64,000 nt of DNA from Pseudomonadota bacterium (lineage in GTDB: Bacteria; Pseudomonadota; Alphaproteobacteria; Sphingomonadales; Sphingomonadaceae). Shown piece by piece: positions 8,491 to 16,865 of this stretch. Under the pieces are notes generated by a model, which was given only the letters and a program-made list of their open reading frames with translations, was not told the DNA's origin and made no database searches. How positions within the stretch are numbered: the first letter of the stretch is position 1; every line of letters starts with the position of its first letter. A program made the position numbers and the translations under genes. The stretch covers positions 1 to 64,000 of the forward strand of contig JAEWEY010000010.1 of NCBI GenBank assembly GCA_023389105.1. Direction: 5' to 3'.

Positions 8491-9092
8491 TAAGGGATCA
8501 CCAAAGTGTCGCCGCTTTCGATGCGCGGCAGGTCGGTTTGATCGACACGGGCACTGTCGCCGCGAAGAGCGTCTCCAATTCGCACCGGCACGACATACAA
8601 TCGGTCGCCCGCCTTGCGGATAATCCGGGCGCCGTTCGTATTGGCAAACTCAGAAGGGCCGCCTGCGATTGCCAGCGCCTCGAGAGCATTGACGTAACGT
8701 CCCGGCGTGAACGTCCCTGGCCCGCGGACCTTACCGATGACCGAAAACTGATAACCGCCCGTTTTCCGGACGGACACGGTCACCTGAGGGACCGGACCCT
8801 TGTACTGTGGCTGCAGACCGACCGTAATCTGACGCTCGATTTCGCTCGGTAGCCGGCCGATCGCCGTGACCTGACCCACCAGCGGGAAGGCGAACGTCCC
8901 GTCCGGCAGGACCAGCACCGTCCGCTGAAGACGCTCGTCGCCCCACACCAGGATCTCCAGCTCGTCGCCGGGATTGATGCGGTAGGCCGACGCCTGAGGC
9001 GAGGCGGGGGGTCGCGGCTGCGCGATGGCGCTGGCGCCCCAGCCGACCATCAGCAGTCCGATCAATAGCGCTAGCGCCCGTCTAATCACCAC
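8490..9092 (-). CDS. Wza/GumB-type polysaccharide export protein
   Basis: A 200-residue periplasmic/outer-membrane export protein with a signal peptide (to about residue 24), a Poly_export domain opening YRINPGDELEILVWGDE and a single SLBB-like domain (SVIGKVRGPGTFTPGRY...ALAIAGG). It lacks a lipobox and the long C-terminal helix of full Wza, so it resembles the short GumB/VpsN type. It opens the leftward export operon (export protein, barrel, Wzz, kinase), all joined by overlaps, and is divergent from the TPR lipoprotein across a 118-bp promoter region. Confidence 0.9.
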   Translation of the reverse strand: MVIRRALALLIGLLMVGWGASAIAQPRPPASPQASAYRINPGDELEILVWGDERLQRTVLVLPDGTFAFPLVGQVTAIGRLPSEIERQITVGLQPQYKGPVPQVTVSVRKTGGYQFSVIGKVRGPGTFTPGRYVNALEALAIAGGPSEFANTNGARIIRKAGDRLYVVPVRIGDALRGDSARVDQTDLPRIESGDTLVIP

Positions 9093-9158
9093 GCGTCCCT
9101 TTCTGAAACATTCGTACGCAACTTACCCCAAACGACGGGCAAGTCCCTACCCACTGTA

Positions 9159-9187
9159 TTGTCTTGTTAAATTTAAAAAAGGATAAT
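9159..9187 (+). promoter_or_regulatory. Candidate sigma-70 promoter for the TPR/sugar-transferase operon
   Basis: TTGTCT at 9159-9164 and GATAAT at 9182-9187 are separated by 17 bases of AT-rich DNA, close to the housekeeping consensus. Transcription would begin near 9194, a few bases before the GGAG and TTG start of the gene at 9211. This is inferred from sequence only. Confidence 0.5.
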
Positions 9188-9210
9188 CCCCGCTCTCGGA
9201 GTAGCCAATC

Positions 9211-10638
9211 TTGTCGTCGTCGAAGCCTCTTATCCTGTGCGTGACCGCTTGCCTATGTCTGGCTGGCGGGTTGTCCGGTTGTGATACGTCGGACCGCAAA
9301 GCTGAGGCGGCGATGAACGACTATCAAGCGGCCGCCGCCGCCAATGACACGGTCGCGGCCCGCAAAGCGCTACTGAAGCTGGTCGCCGCGAAGGACGACG
9401 TGCCGGATTATTGGGCCGAACTCGGCAAGCTCGAAATGAACAGCGGCCGCTTTGGCGAGGCCAATTATGCCCTCACGCGCGCTTACGAACTGGACCGGCG
9501 AAACCCGGACCTCGTCAGGGCGGTTACACAGCTCGCGTTGAAGGGGGGCGACCTCGAACTGGCGCAGCGGCGCGCGTCGGAGCTGGAAGTCCTGGTGCCC
9601 AGCGATCCCTGGGTGAAGCTGACCCGCGGCTGGGCAGCCATTGCACAGTCGCAATTCGACAAGGCCATGGAGGCCAGCGACGCCATCCTGGCGACCGCGC
9701 CGTTCGACCCTTCCGCAACTGTCCTGAAGGGCCGCGCGCTGATCGGTCTCGGTCGGGCAAAGGATGCGACGGACCTGCTCGAGAAGCAGGTCCAGGCGCA
9801 GCCGTCGGACGCGGGCAGCCTTCGTTTGCTGGAGCGAATCTACGATCGGTCTGAGGATTGGGGAAGCTTGGCCCGGACAGCGCAGGCATTGCGTACGCTT
9901 GCGCCAGACGACACCGACAATCTCCTCATCACCGTCAAGGCTGCGCTGAGATCTGGCAATGTTCCGCTGGCCCGTCAGGCGTCCGAGCAACTCCTCAAGC
10001 CTGATAGCGCTCCGACGCTAATCGCTTCCGCGCTCAATCTTTGGACCGCCTATTGGCAATCTCCGCAGCGCCTGGCTGATGCGCGCCAGCTGGCGGCAAG
10101 GTCGGCTCCGGCGCAGCAGATGGTTTACGCGCGATATTTGAGCTTGTGGGGAGACGCACCGGATGCCTTGCGCCTCGCGGTCCCGTTCGCCGCCCTGCCG
10201 GTAACCGCTCAAAATGCGGAGGCGAATGCAGTCGCCGCCGATGCGTGGGGAAAGACGGGCAAGGTCGCTCAGGCAAAACAACGCTTCGACGCAGTGATCG
10301 CGTTCGATTCCGGCAACGCAACAGCCTTGGCGGGGCGCGCAAATCTTTTCCTTCGCGCGGGAGATCCCGCGGGGGCGGTGCGCGACGCCCAGAAGCTGGT
10401 GACCGTCGTCCCATCCGATCCCAATGCCCGTCTGCTGCTCGCGAAGGCTTTCCTCGCCGCCGATAACAAGCCATGGGCGGACCGGACCTTGTGGTCGGCA
10501 TTTCAGGACCTTCCGGCCAACGACATGATATACGCCGCGTTGCTCCAGACCCGGAAGGGCAATGATGACGCGATCCGCGAAGTCCAAGAAGAATTCGCCC
10601 GTCAGCGCGATGCGAACTTGAGCCGAGGCTTCGCTTGA
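9211..10638 (+). CDS. TPR-repeat lipoprotein of the EPS/PEP-CTERM system (PrsT-like)
   Basis: A 475-residue protein with a lipoprotein signal (lipobox LSGC at about 21-24) and then repeated 34-residue helical hairpins (for example WAELGKLEMNSGRFGEANYALTRAYELDRRNP) covering nearly the whole length. TPR lipoproteins of this size occur in EPS and exosortase loci (PrsT and the BcsC-like N-terminal scaffold) and probably organise periplasmic export components. It starts at TTG 9211 with GGAG upstream. Its stop overlaps the ATG of the sugar transferase (TGATG), tying it to initiation of the repeat unit. Localisation and TPR fold are clear, specific partners are not. Confidence 0.8.
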   Translation: MSSSKPLILCVTACLCLAGGLSGCDTSDRKAEAAMNDYQAAAAANDTVAARKALLKLVAAKDDVPDYWAELGKLEMNSGRFGEANYALTRAYELDRRNPDLVRAVTQLALKGGDLELAQRRASELEVLVPSDPWVKLTRGWAAIAQSQFDKAMEASDAILATAPFDPSATVLKGRALIGLGRAKDATDLLEKQVQAQPSDAGSLRLLERIYDRSEDWGSLARTAQALRTLAPDDTDNLLITVKAALRSGNVPLARQASEQLLKPDSAPTLIASALNLWTAYWQSPQRLADARQLAARSAPAQQMVYARYLSLWGDAPDALRLAVPFAALPVTAQNAEANAVAADAWGKTGKVAQAKQRFDAVIAFDSGNATALAGRANLFLRAGDPAGAVRDAQKLVTVVPSDPNARLLLAKAFLAADNKPWADRTLWSAFQDLPANDMIYAALLQTRKGNDDAIREVQEEFARQRDANLSRGFA

Positions 10639-12125
10639 TGCGCATGGTCGACAAACAGAACATGACGACGCCGGCCACCGAGGTGCCCGGTCCGTTCGCC
10701 GCGCCGATATCCCGGCGCCGCAGCATTCGCTTTACCTCCAACGTCGTCGGCACGCTTTATCTGCTCACCGACATTCTCTGCTTCCTGATCAGTGCCCCGA
10801 TCACCATCGCGGGCTACTCGCTGCTGCGCGGATCCAATTTCGACGTCTCGGTTCACGTTACCGCGTTCATCCTGATGCTGGGCAGCTTCCTGCTGATCCG
10901 GCTCAGCCGCCAGGCCTATCGCCGCAGCCTGCTCGACCTCCGCGACAGTAGCGACACGACCTTCGATGCCGTGATCAGCAGCCTCATCGCTTCGGCCCTG
11001 ATTTGGCAGGGCGGTCTGGTCGAAAATTACTCTCGCGGCATTGCCTTGCTGTTCCTGCTTGCCGTCGTCGTGACCTTGTCGCTGTCCCGTCCATTGCTGC
11101 ATCGAATGATCACCAGGCTGGCCGAGCGCGGGCAGATCGAGCAGCGCATCGCCTTTTACGGCGCCGATCCCGCGTCGGTCGCCCTCACCCGGCAGCTGCT
11201 CGAATCGCTGAAGTTCCCGCACCTGCGTTTCGTCGGCATCGCCGACGACCGCGCGCGCGAGACGAAGCTCGAAGGTCTCCCCATGCTGGGCGATCTCGCC
11301 CGGCTCTGCGATCTCGCGCGTGATGGCGAGATCGACCAGGTGCTCATCAGCGGCGCCCACTTCACGACCAGCCGGCTGGAGCAGATCGTCGAAGGTCTTA
11401 GCGAGGTCGCCGTCGACGTTTCGCTGATCCCCGCCCAGGCGATCGAGCTCGCGCCCAACTACAGCGTCAATCTGCTCGGCACGGTACCGGTGCTGACCCT
11501 CTGGCAACGCCCCTTCCGCGATATGAGCCAGATCGTGAAACGCGCGGAAGACCTGATCTTCAGCATCGTCGCGATCGTACTTCTCTCGCCAATCCTGGCG
11601 ATAGCTGCGCTCCTGATCCGCTTCACCAGCCCCGGGCCGGTGCTGTTCGTCCAGCCGCGCGTCGGCTTCAACAACGAGACCATCCGGGTTTTCAAGTTCC
11701 GGACGATGTACACCGACATGACCGATATCGGGGCTCGCCAGACGACGACGAAGGACGACCCGCGCATCACGCCGGTCGGCCGCTGGCTACGCCGCCTCAG
11801 CATCGACGAGCTGCCGCAGCTGTTCAACGTCCTGCAGGGCAATATGTCGCTGGTCGGACCTCGTCCTCACGGCACGGAGATGATGGTCGGCGATCGTTTC
11901 TATCATGACGCCGTTCGCGGCTACGCCGGCCGTCACCGCGTGAAGCCCGGCATCACCGGCTACGCGCAAGTGAAAGGTCTGCGCGGTGAAGTCCGGACCA
12001 TCGAGCGCGCGAAGCGCCGCGTCGAACTCGACAAGCATTACGTCGACAATTGGTCCTTCTGGCTCGACATGTGGATCCTCATGGCCACCGTCCGCGCCGT
12101 CCTGTTCGACAAAGATGCGTACTGA
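10638..12125 (+). CDS. Undecaprenyl-phosphate sugar phosphotransferase (WbaP/ExoY-type, initiating)
   Basis: A 495-residue polyprenyl-phosphate hexose-1-phosphate transferase that loads the first sugar on the lipid carrier. Four N-terminal helices (about 15-150) precede a CoA-binding-like Rossmann domain. A membrane re-entrant segment near 305-330 leads into the catalytic C-terminus, with KFRTMYTD, RLSIDELPQLFNVL, MSLVGPRP and KPGITGYAQV. This is the long WbaP/PglC-superfamily layout. The ATG at 10638 overlaps the upstream TGA, and the gene overlaps the next transferase by 11 bp. The donor (glucose or galactose) cannot be told from sequence. Confidence 0.92.
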   Translation: MRMVDKQNMTTPATEVPGPFAAPISRRRSIRFTSNVVGTLYLLTDILCFLISAPITIAGYSLLRGSNFDVSVHVTAFILMLGSFLLIRLSRQAYRRSLLDLRDSSDTTFDAVISSLIASALIWQGGLVENYSRGIALLFLLAVVVTLSLSRPLLHRMITRLAERGQIEQRIAFYGADPASVALTRQLLESLKFPHLRFVGIADDRARETKLEGLPMLGDLARLCDLARDGEIDQVLISGAHFTTSRLEQIVEGLSEVAVDVSLIPAQAIELAPNYSVNLLGTVPVLTLWQRPFRDMSQIVKRAEDLIFSIVAIVLLSPILAIAALLIRFTSPGPVLFVQPRVGFNNETIRVFKFRTMYTDMTDIGARQTTTKDDPRITPVGRWLRRLSIDELPQLFNVLQGNMSLVGPRPHGTEMMVGDRFYHDAVRGYAGRHRVKPGITGYAQVKGLRGEVRTIERAKRRVELDKHYVDNWSFWLDMWILMATVRAVLFDKDAY

Positions 12126-12849
12126 TCGCAGCAACTTCCTGTCGATCGACTTCGACCATCTGACATTCGGCGACGCGATCGCCCGGATGCGAGCGGTAAT
12201 GCCCGGAACTCCGTTTGGATACGTCGTTACGCCGAATGTCGATCACATCGTCCGGCTCCACCAGGAACCGTCTCTGCGAGAGGCTTACCGGACGGCGAGC
12301 CTATGCGTTTGCGACAGTCAAATTTTGCGGCTGTTGGCGCGTTTCAGCCGCGTAAGGCTAGAATTGGTCCGCGGTAGTGATCTTAGTTCTGCAGTGCTCG
12401 AGAAGGTCGTTGAGGATGGGGACACCGTCGCGGTGATCGGGAGCAGCGCGGATAGTGTCGCGCAGCTGCGGAAAATCTATCCGGGAGTTACCTTCCTCCA
12501 CCACGAGCCGCCGATGAATCTTCGAGCTAATCTCGCCGCCCGAGCTGCAGCGGCCGATTTCATCGCTTCGTCGAAGGCGCGCTTCTCGCTGCTGGCCGTG
12601 GGTTCGCCCCAGCAGGAAATGATTGCTCATGCGGCACTGCTCCGGGGCGACTGCCACGGCTTCGCCCTGTGCATCGGCGCCGGTCTCGACTTTGTGACGG
12701 GGAAACAGCGGCGAGCGCCGCGCTTGCTTCAAAGCGCTGGCCTCGAATGGGCCCATCGTCTGGCCAGCAACCCGCGGCGCCTTTGGAAACGCTACCTCGT
12801 AGACGGCGTGCGGATTTTGCCCATCTATATGCGCTGGGTGATATCTTGA
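12115..12849 (+). CDS. WecG/TagA/CpsF family glycosyltransferase
   Basis: A 244-residue GT26-family enzyme that probably adds the second sugar to the lipid-linked intermediate. Visible family features are TPNVDHIVRL near the start, CDSQILRLLA, the acidic/neutral GSSADSV site, LLAVGSPQQEM and the C-terminal LEWAHRLASNPRRLWKRYLVD. I chose the ATG at 12115, which gives the usual family length; a longer open frame upstream lies entirely within the sugar-transferase gene and is not coding-like. It overlaps the genes on both sides. Acceptor and donor are unknown. Confidence 0.88.
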   Translation: MRTDRSNFLSIDFDHLTFGDAIARMRAVMPGTPFGYVVTPNVDHIVRLHQEPSLREAYRTASLCVCDSQILRLLARFSRVRLELVRGSDLSSAVLEKVVEDGDTVAVIGSSADSVAQLRKIYPGVTFLHHEPPMNLRANLAARAAAADFIASSKARFSLLAVGSPQQEMIAHAALLRGDCHGFALCIGAGLDFVTGKQRRAPRLLQSAGLEWAHRLASNPRRLWKRYLVDGVRILPIYMRWVIS

Positions 12850-13946
12850 ACGTTTCTGTACGAACGATAGTCAGAAAAAGGCCCTCCAACCGCACGCAGG
12901 CATGGCGGAAGATATTTTTGGCAGGCGCAGGCGGCCTCGCGATCGCCACCATCGCGTGGACTCTTTATTCATCGTCAGACTGGCCAGGCAGTTCAAAGTC
13001 AGGCCCGGTCAGCCGTTCGGACGTCCCGCCGGCTGCCGCCGCGAAGGCGGTCGTGACATTGCCCCCGCCGGACTTGCTGCGCCCGATTTCGCCGGAGGAA
13101 GCCGCGCTCGAAAATGCCGAGCGGCCCTTCGTCAATCGTCCGGACTCGCCGGCGCGCAAGTTCGTGCTCAAGGTGCCTGTCGACGATGCCGACCGGGCCC
13201 TGACCTGCCTCACTCAGGCAGTTTATTATGAAGCCGCCGGAGAAGGCACCGACGGCGGGCGCGCGGTGGCTCAAATCGTGTTGAACCGCATGCGGCACCC
13301 CGGTTATCCAGCCAGCGTCTGCGGCGTGGTCTATCAGGGTTCGGAACGCGCCACGGGCTGTCAGTTCACCTTCACGTGCGATGGCTCGCTGCTACGCGCG
13401 CCGGCGGGTGCCCTGTGGACGCGGTCGCGCAAGATCGCCCAGGACGCGCTTGCCGGAAAGGTATTCGCGCCGGTCGGCCACGCCACGCATTATCACGCTG
13501 ATTATGTGGTCCCGTACTGGGCGGATTCGCTCGACAAGACGGTCCAGATCGGACGCCATATCTTCTACCGTTTGCGCGGAGCCTACGGCGAGGGCTCCGC
13601 TTTCTCGCAACGCTATTCCGGTCATGAGCCTGTCCCGGCGCCAAAGACGGACGAGACCACCCTCGTCCCGCCGCCGACACCAACGGAAGATCTGGCTAGC
13701 AAGCTGATCGACGACGGCGTCACGAGCGGGATCAAAGATGTCGAAAAGGCGGCGCCGGTCCCGGTATCGCCGTTGCGCGCCGATGCCGACGCAAGCACAT
13801 TGCTCCTGGGTGGACCGGCGCCGGCGCCGGCAACGCCAGCCAAAAAGGCGAAGTCGGTCACCGACTGCGCAGCTTCGGGTGATCGCAGGATATCGCCGCT
13901 TGGCAGGAACGACCTGCGGCTCGGGGCACCGGCCAGCGGCTGCTGA
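12846..13946 (+). CDS. Cell-wall hydrolase (SleB/Hydrolase_2 family), membrane anchored
   Basis: A 366-residue protein starting at a TTG that overlaps the WecG stop (TTGA). An N-terminal membrane segment (about 20-38) is followed by a Pro/Ala linker and a Hydrolase_2 domain. The domain carries the signature YYEAAGEGTDGGRAVAQIVLNR, with the catalytic-type Glu, and the Cys-containing CGVVYQGS...GCQFTFTCDGS. The C-terminal third is Pro/Ala-rich and low complexity. The family cleaves peptidoglycan (spore germination SleB, sphingomonad homologues). In an EPS operon it may open the wall for the export complex; that is inference. Confidence 0.85.
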   Translation: MNVSVRTIVRKRPSNRTQAWRKIFLAGAGGLAIATIAWTLYSSSDWPGSSKSGPVSRSDVPPAAAAKAVVTLPPPDLLRPISPEEAALENAERPFVNRPDSPARKFVLKVPVDDADRALTCLTQAVYYEAAGEGTDGGRAVAQIVLNRMRHPGYPASVCGVVYQGSERATGCQFTFTCDGSLLRAPAGALWTRSRKIAQDALAGKVFAPVGHATHYHADYVVPYWADSLDKTVQIGRHIFYRLRGAYGEGSAFSQRYSGHEPVPAPKTDETTLVPPPTPTEDLASKLIDDGVTSGIKDVEKAAPVPVSPLRADADASTLLLGGPAPAPATPAKKAKSVTDCAASGDRRISPLGRNDLRLGAPASGC

Positions 13947-14198
13947 CGTCGGCCGTTCCAGACCGAAAATAGACGCCCTGCAATTACGTAGTCGGACGCT
14001 CTAGGTATTTGTTCTAAGCAAAATTACGCGTCGGCTCTCGGGCGTGTACTTCGGGCTGACACTTTGAGAACCGGTGACCTCATCCAACCGACCGCCGGTC
14101 GTGTCCTGAACTGACACAGACTGGTTCAAGCAACTGTAATGCCACGGCAACTAAGCATATTAGGGGAAAACTACTCAGGATGACCCACTAAGGTGTGA

Positions 14199-14423
14199 AT
14201 GGTGAATCAGGTCGGGCAACAGGACGATTTCGTGACGCTGTCGGAGCGGGAGCGTGAGGTGATGCAGTGCATCGCCCGGGGACTTTCGTCCAAGCAATGC
14301 GCTCAGGAGCTTGGAATTGCCCCGCGCACTGTTGAGCGGCATGTCGAAAACCTGCGCAACAAGCTCAACGCCCGCAACAAGCCGCATCTGGTCGCCAAGG
14401 CCCTCGCCGGCGGGCACATTTAG
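14199..14423 (+). CDS. Stand-alone LuxR-type DNA-binding protein
   Basis: A 74-residue protein consisting of almost nothing but a GerE/LuxR helix-turn-helix: LSEREREVMQCIARGLSSKQCAQELGIAPRTVERHVENL, then a short Ala-rich C-terminus. No receiver or ligand domain is present, so activity may be set by abundance or by a partner. It stands alone between the cell-wall hydrolase and a glycosyltransferase gene, with AGGTG just upstream of the ATG. A role as regulator of the EPS genes is inferred from position. The 252 bases upstream hold no other gene. Confidence 0.8.
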   Translation: MVNQVGQQDDFVTLSEREREVMQCIARGLSSKQCAQELGIAPRTVERHVENLRNKLNARNKPHLVAKALAGGHI

Positions 14424-14528
14424 CCTCGCGCAACAAAGCGCTGTCCTACCGTGCGCTTTCCGTGCTCCAATGAGCCGATGCACCTATCGCAACATTCATC
14501 GATCGTCGGGACCGAAGGCGACCACGAC

Positions 14529-14594
14529 CGACTAAAGTCGCAGAGAAATGCGCTTGTCCCCGTGACTTTAGCGACTTTAGCGACGTTAAACGTC
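14529..14594 (+). repeat. Cluster of inverted and tandem short repeats in the leader of a glycosyltransferase gene
   Basis: CTAAAGTCGC at 14532-14541 is an exact inverted match to GCGACTTTAG at 14571-14580. The second arm belongs to a tandem 9-mer (GACTTTAGC twice, then GAC). Directly after lies the 13-bp palindrome GACGTTAAACGTC (14582-14594). The gene at 14645 starts 50 bases later. The group could be a protein-binding site or a leader structure; the sequence does not decide. Confidence 0.45.
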
Positions 14595-14644
14595 CACCTC
14601 CTGCCGTTGCCCAGCCGGCAGACCTCACTGCTTGCCGAGCCGCC

Positions 14645-15865
14645 GTGCGCCTAGCCTACCTCTGCAATGTCTATCCGGCGGTCAGCCATTCGTTCGTTCG
14701 CCGCGAGATCGAGGGACTTGAGGCGGCCGGCCATGAAGTGCGCCGCTTCAGCCTGAGACCACACGGAGCGCTAAAGGATCCTGCCGATTTTCGGGAGGCG
14801 ACAATTACCGAGGCCGCTCTCCGGGATGGGCTCTTTAAGCTTTTGCTCTCGGCCATCGCATTGACCCTTGCACGGCCGCTCCGCGGGTTCAGTTCGCTAA
14901 AGACGGCCTTCCTTCTGAGTGGTCCGGGCATCAAGCGGAAGGCTCGGCATTTTGCTTACTGGATGGAAGCTGCTTGGCTGCTGCGTCGCATGGGGGGGTA
15001 TCGAGTCGAGCACCTCCATGCACATTTCGGAACAAACCCAGCTGCTGTAGCGGCGATCACACGAGCGTGGGGTGGTCCGCCGTTCAGTTTCACTGCCCAC
15101 GGCCCCGACGAGTTTGATAGCCCGATCGATCTTTCACTGGCCGGAAAAATCAGTCGAGCCAAGTTTGTCGCGGCTATCAGCAGCTTCGGATCCGCTCAGT
15201 TGAAACGCTGGGCCGAGCCCTCGCAATGGCCGAAGATCAAAGTCGTCCGGTGCGGACTTGATGCCTCATTCCTCGAGACTGAACCTGACCCGATTCCCGA
15301 CGATTCAACCAATTTTGTCTGCGTCGCGCGCTTGTCCGCTCAGAAGGGACTGCCCTTGCTGCTCTCCGCTTGCGAGAGACTGCACCGAAGCGGCATGGCT
15401 TTCACGTTGACGCTCATCGGCGACGGCGAAATGCGCGCAGAGATCGAGAGGCGTATCGTCGACCGTGGCCTGCAGGAGGTCGTCCGACTGCTTGGCCCAC
15501 GCTCTGCCGAAGAAATCCGCAGCGCCCTTCGATCGGCACGCGCCTTCGTTCTCCCAAGCTTTGCGGAAGGCCTGCCTGTCGTCTTGATGGAGGCGTTTGC
15601 CATTGCGCGTCCAGTGATCACGACCTCCATTGCCGGCATTCCCGAGCTCGTCGATCAAAGTTGCGGTTGGCTGATCCCTGCGGGATCGGAAGACGCGCTG
15701 GTGGACGCGATGGGATCTGCTCTTGCCGCTCCTACGGCCGAGCTATTTGCGAAGGGCAAGGCAGGCCGTGAGCGGGTGCTGACGATGCATAACGCTGCGA
15801 GCAATGCCAAACTCATAGCCGATCACGCTCGGCCGGTATCGACTGAACTCATTTCCAGTCCATGA
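14645..15865 (+). CDS. GT4-family glycosyltransferase
   Basis: A 406-residue cytoplasmic or membrane-associated retaining glycosyltransferase of GT-B fold. The N-terminal domain begins MRLAYLCNVYPAVSHSFVRREI, typical of EPS GT4 enzymes. The C-terminal donor domain has FVCVARLSAQKG, LIGDGEMRAEIE and PSFAEGLPVVLMEAFA with the EX7E-type glutamates. The start is a GTG at 14645. The gene end overlaps the convergent GT2 gene by 17 bp. It should add one sugar of the repeat unit; the linkage is unknown. Confidence 0.9.
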   Translation: MRLAYLCNVYPAVSHSFVRREIEGLEAAGHEVRRFSLRPHGALKDPADFREATITEAALRDGLFKLLLSAIALTLARPLRGFSSLKTAFLLSGPGIKRKARHFAYWMEAAWLLRRMGGYRVEHLHAHFGTNPAAVAAITRAWGGPPFSFTAHGPDEFDSPIDLSLAGKISRAKFVAAISSFGSAQLKRWAEPSQWPKIKVVRCGLDASFLETEPDPIPDDSTNFVCVARLSAQKGLPLLLSACERLHRSGMAFTLTLIGDGEMRAEIERRIVDRGLQEVVRLLGPRSAEEIRSALRSARAFVLPSFAEGLPVVLMEAFAIARPVITTSIAGIPELVDQSCGWLIPAGSEDALVDAMGSALAAPTAELFAKGKAGRERVLTMHNAASNAKLIADHARPVSTELISSP

Positions 15866-16865
15866 TTCGATACTCGCCTGTCCATCGCGCAAGCAGGTAT
15901 CGCGCGATGCCAACGACGTGTGCGAATTTCGTGTAGATCGTAAATCTCGAGACCAGTCGCGCATCTGACTCGGTGAGGCCGTTGCGGCGATAAAATCCGC
16001 GGATGCGCCAAAACAGCAGTGCGTAACTGGCTAACAAAACCACCGAGAACCCGCGGCTCGGCCACAGCAGCAGGATGACTGCCAGTGGGATGCAAAGACC
16101 CCAGAAGAGATCGCTTAACAATTCCCGACGTCCATCTCGCAACGGCGTTCGGCCGTGCCGGGCATAACGATAAGCAATCGCGTGGCCGCCTCTCACAGCG
16201 CGGCGCCACCATTGACCGAAACTGACCATATCAGCGTCGTGAGTGGCGATCGGATGATCGATCTTGATCATGCTCCAACCTGCCAAACTCAACCGCACCC
16301 CGAGGTCCGGCTCTTCTCCGGCTATGGCGTTCTCATTGAAGCCATTAACCAACCGCAGGGCGGAGATCCGAGCCATCATGATCCCACCAAGACCATTCAT
16401 GTTCTTGATCGGCCCCGCCGGTGAGCGCCATTCGATTGAGCAAAGCCGGTTGTAGATAGACGCGTCGGGATGTCGTTCCGCCAGGTGACCGGTGGCGATC
16501 GCGATTTTGGGTTCACGCTCGAAGGCGCTCACGGCGGCATCAGGAAAGCCGGGATCAAGCACGCAATCGCCGTCAAGGAACATGACGAATTCCGCGCTTG
16601 GCCAATGCTCCACAGCCAAGTCGAGCCCTTCGTTGCGCCCGCGCGCTGCCGAAAAAGGCCTCTCCCTCGACAGTTCGACGACTGCTGCGCCAATCCTCCT
16701 CGCCACTTCCGGACTGCCGTCGCTCGATCCAGAGTCGGCATAGACGACAGGGAGCCCGCAGGCTTGAATAGAGCCGATACTGAGCGGGAGAGTTTTGCTT
16801 TCGTTTCGACCGATAACCACGGCGACGACCCGCTCGGACGCTACAGCCATCGCCGCTCCATCCAT
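15849..16865 (-). CDS. GT2-family glycosyltransferase with C-terminal membrane segments
   Basis: A 338-residue GT-A enzyme. The nucleotide-binding core is VVAVVIGRNESKTLPLSI and YADSGSSDGS, with DXD-like FLDGDCVLD and an acceptor-side GEEPDLGVRL (EDxxxGxR-like). Two hydrophobic segments near 255-290 suggest membrane attachment. It resembles EPS inverting transferases. It overlaps the next leftward transferase gene (16841-17878) by 25 bp and converges on the GT4 gene. Confidence 0.88.
   Translation of the reverse strand: MDGAAMAVASERVVAVVIGRNESKTLPLSIGSIQACGLPVVYADSGSSDGSPEVARRIGAAVVELSRERPFSAARGRNEGLDLAVEHWPSAEFVMFLDGDCVLDPGFPDAAVSAFEREPKIAIATGHLAERHPDASIYNRLCSIEWRSPAGPIKNMNGLGGIMMARISALRLVNGFNENAIAGEEPDLGVRLSLAGWSMIKIDHPIATHDADMVSFGQWWRRAVRGGHAIAYRYARHGRTPLRDGRRELLSDLFWGLCIPLAVILLLWPSRGFSVVLLASYALLFWRIRGFYRRNGLTESDARLVSRFTIYTKFAHVVGIARYLLARWTGEYRIMDWK

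Noticed and set aside
10602..11507. A 301-codon minus-strand frame within the sugar transferase gene
   Set aside because: Asp/Gln/Arg-rich shadow; the sense strand carries the conserved transferase motifs.
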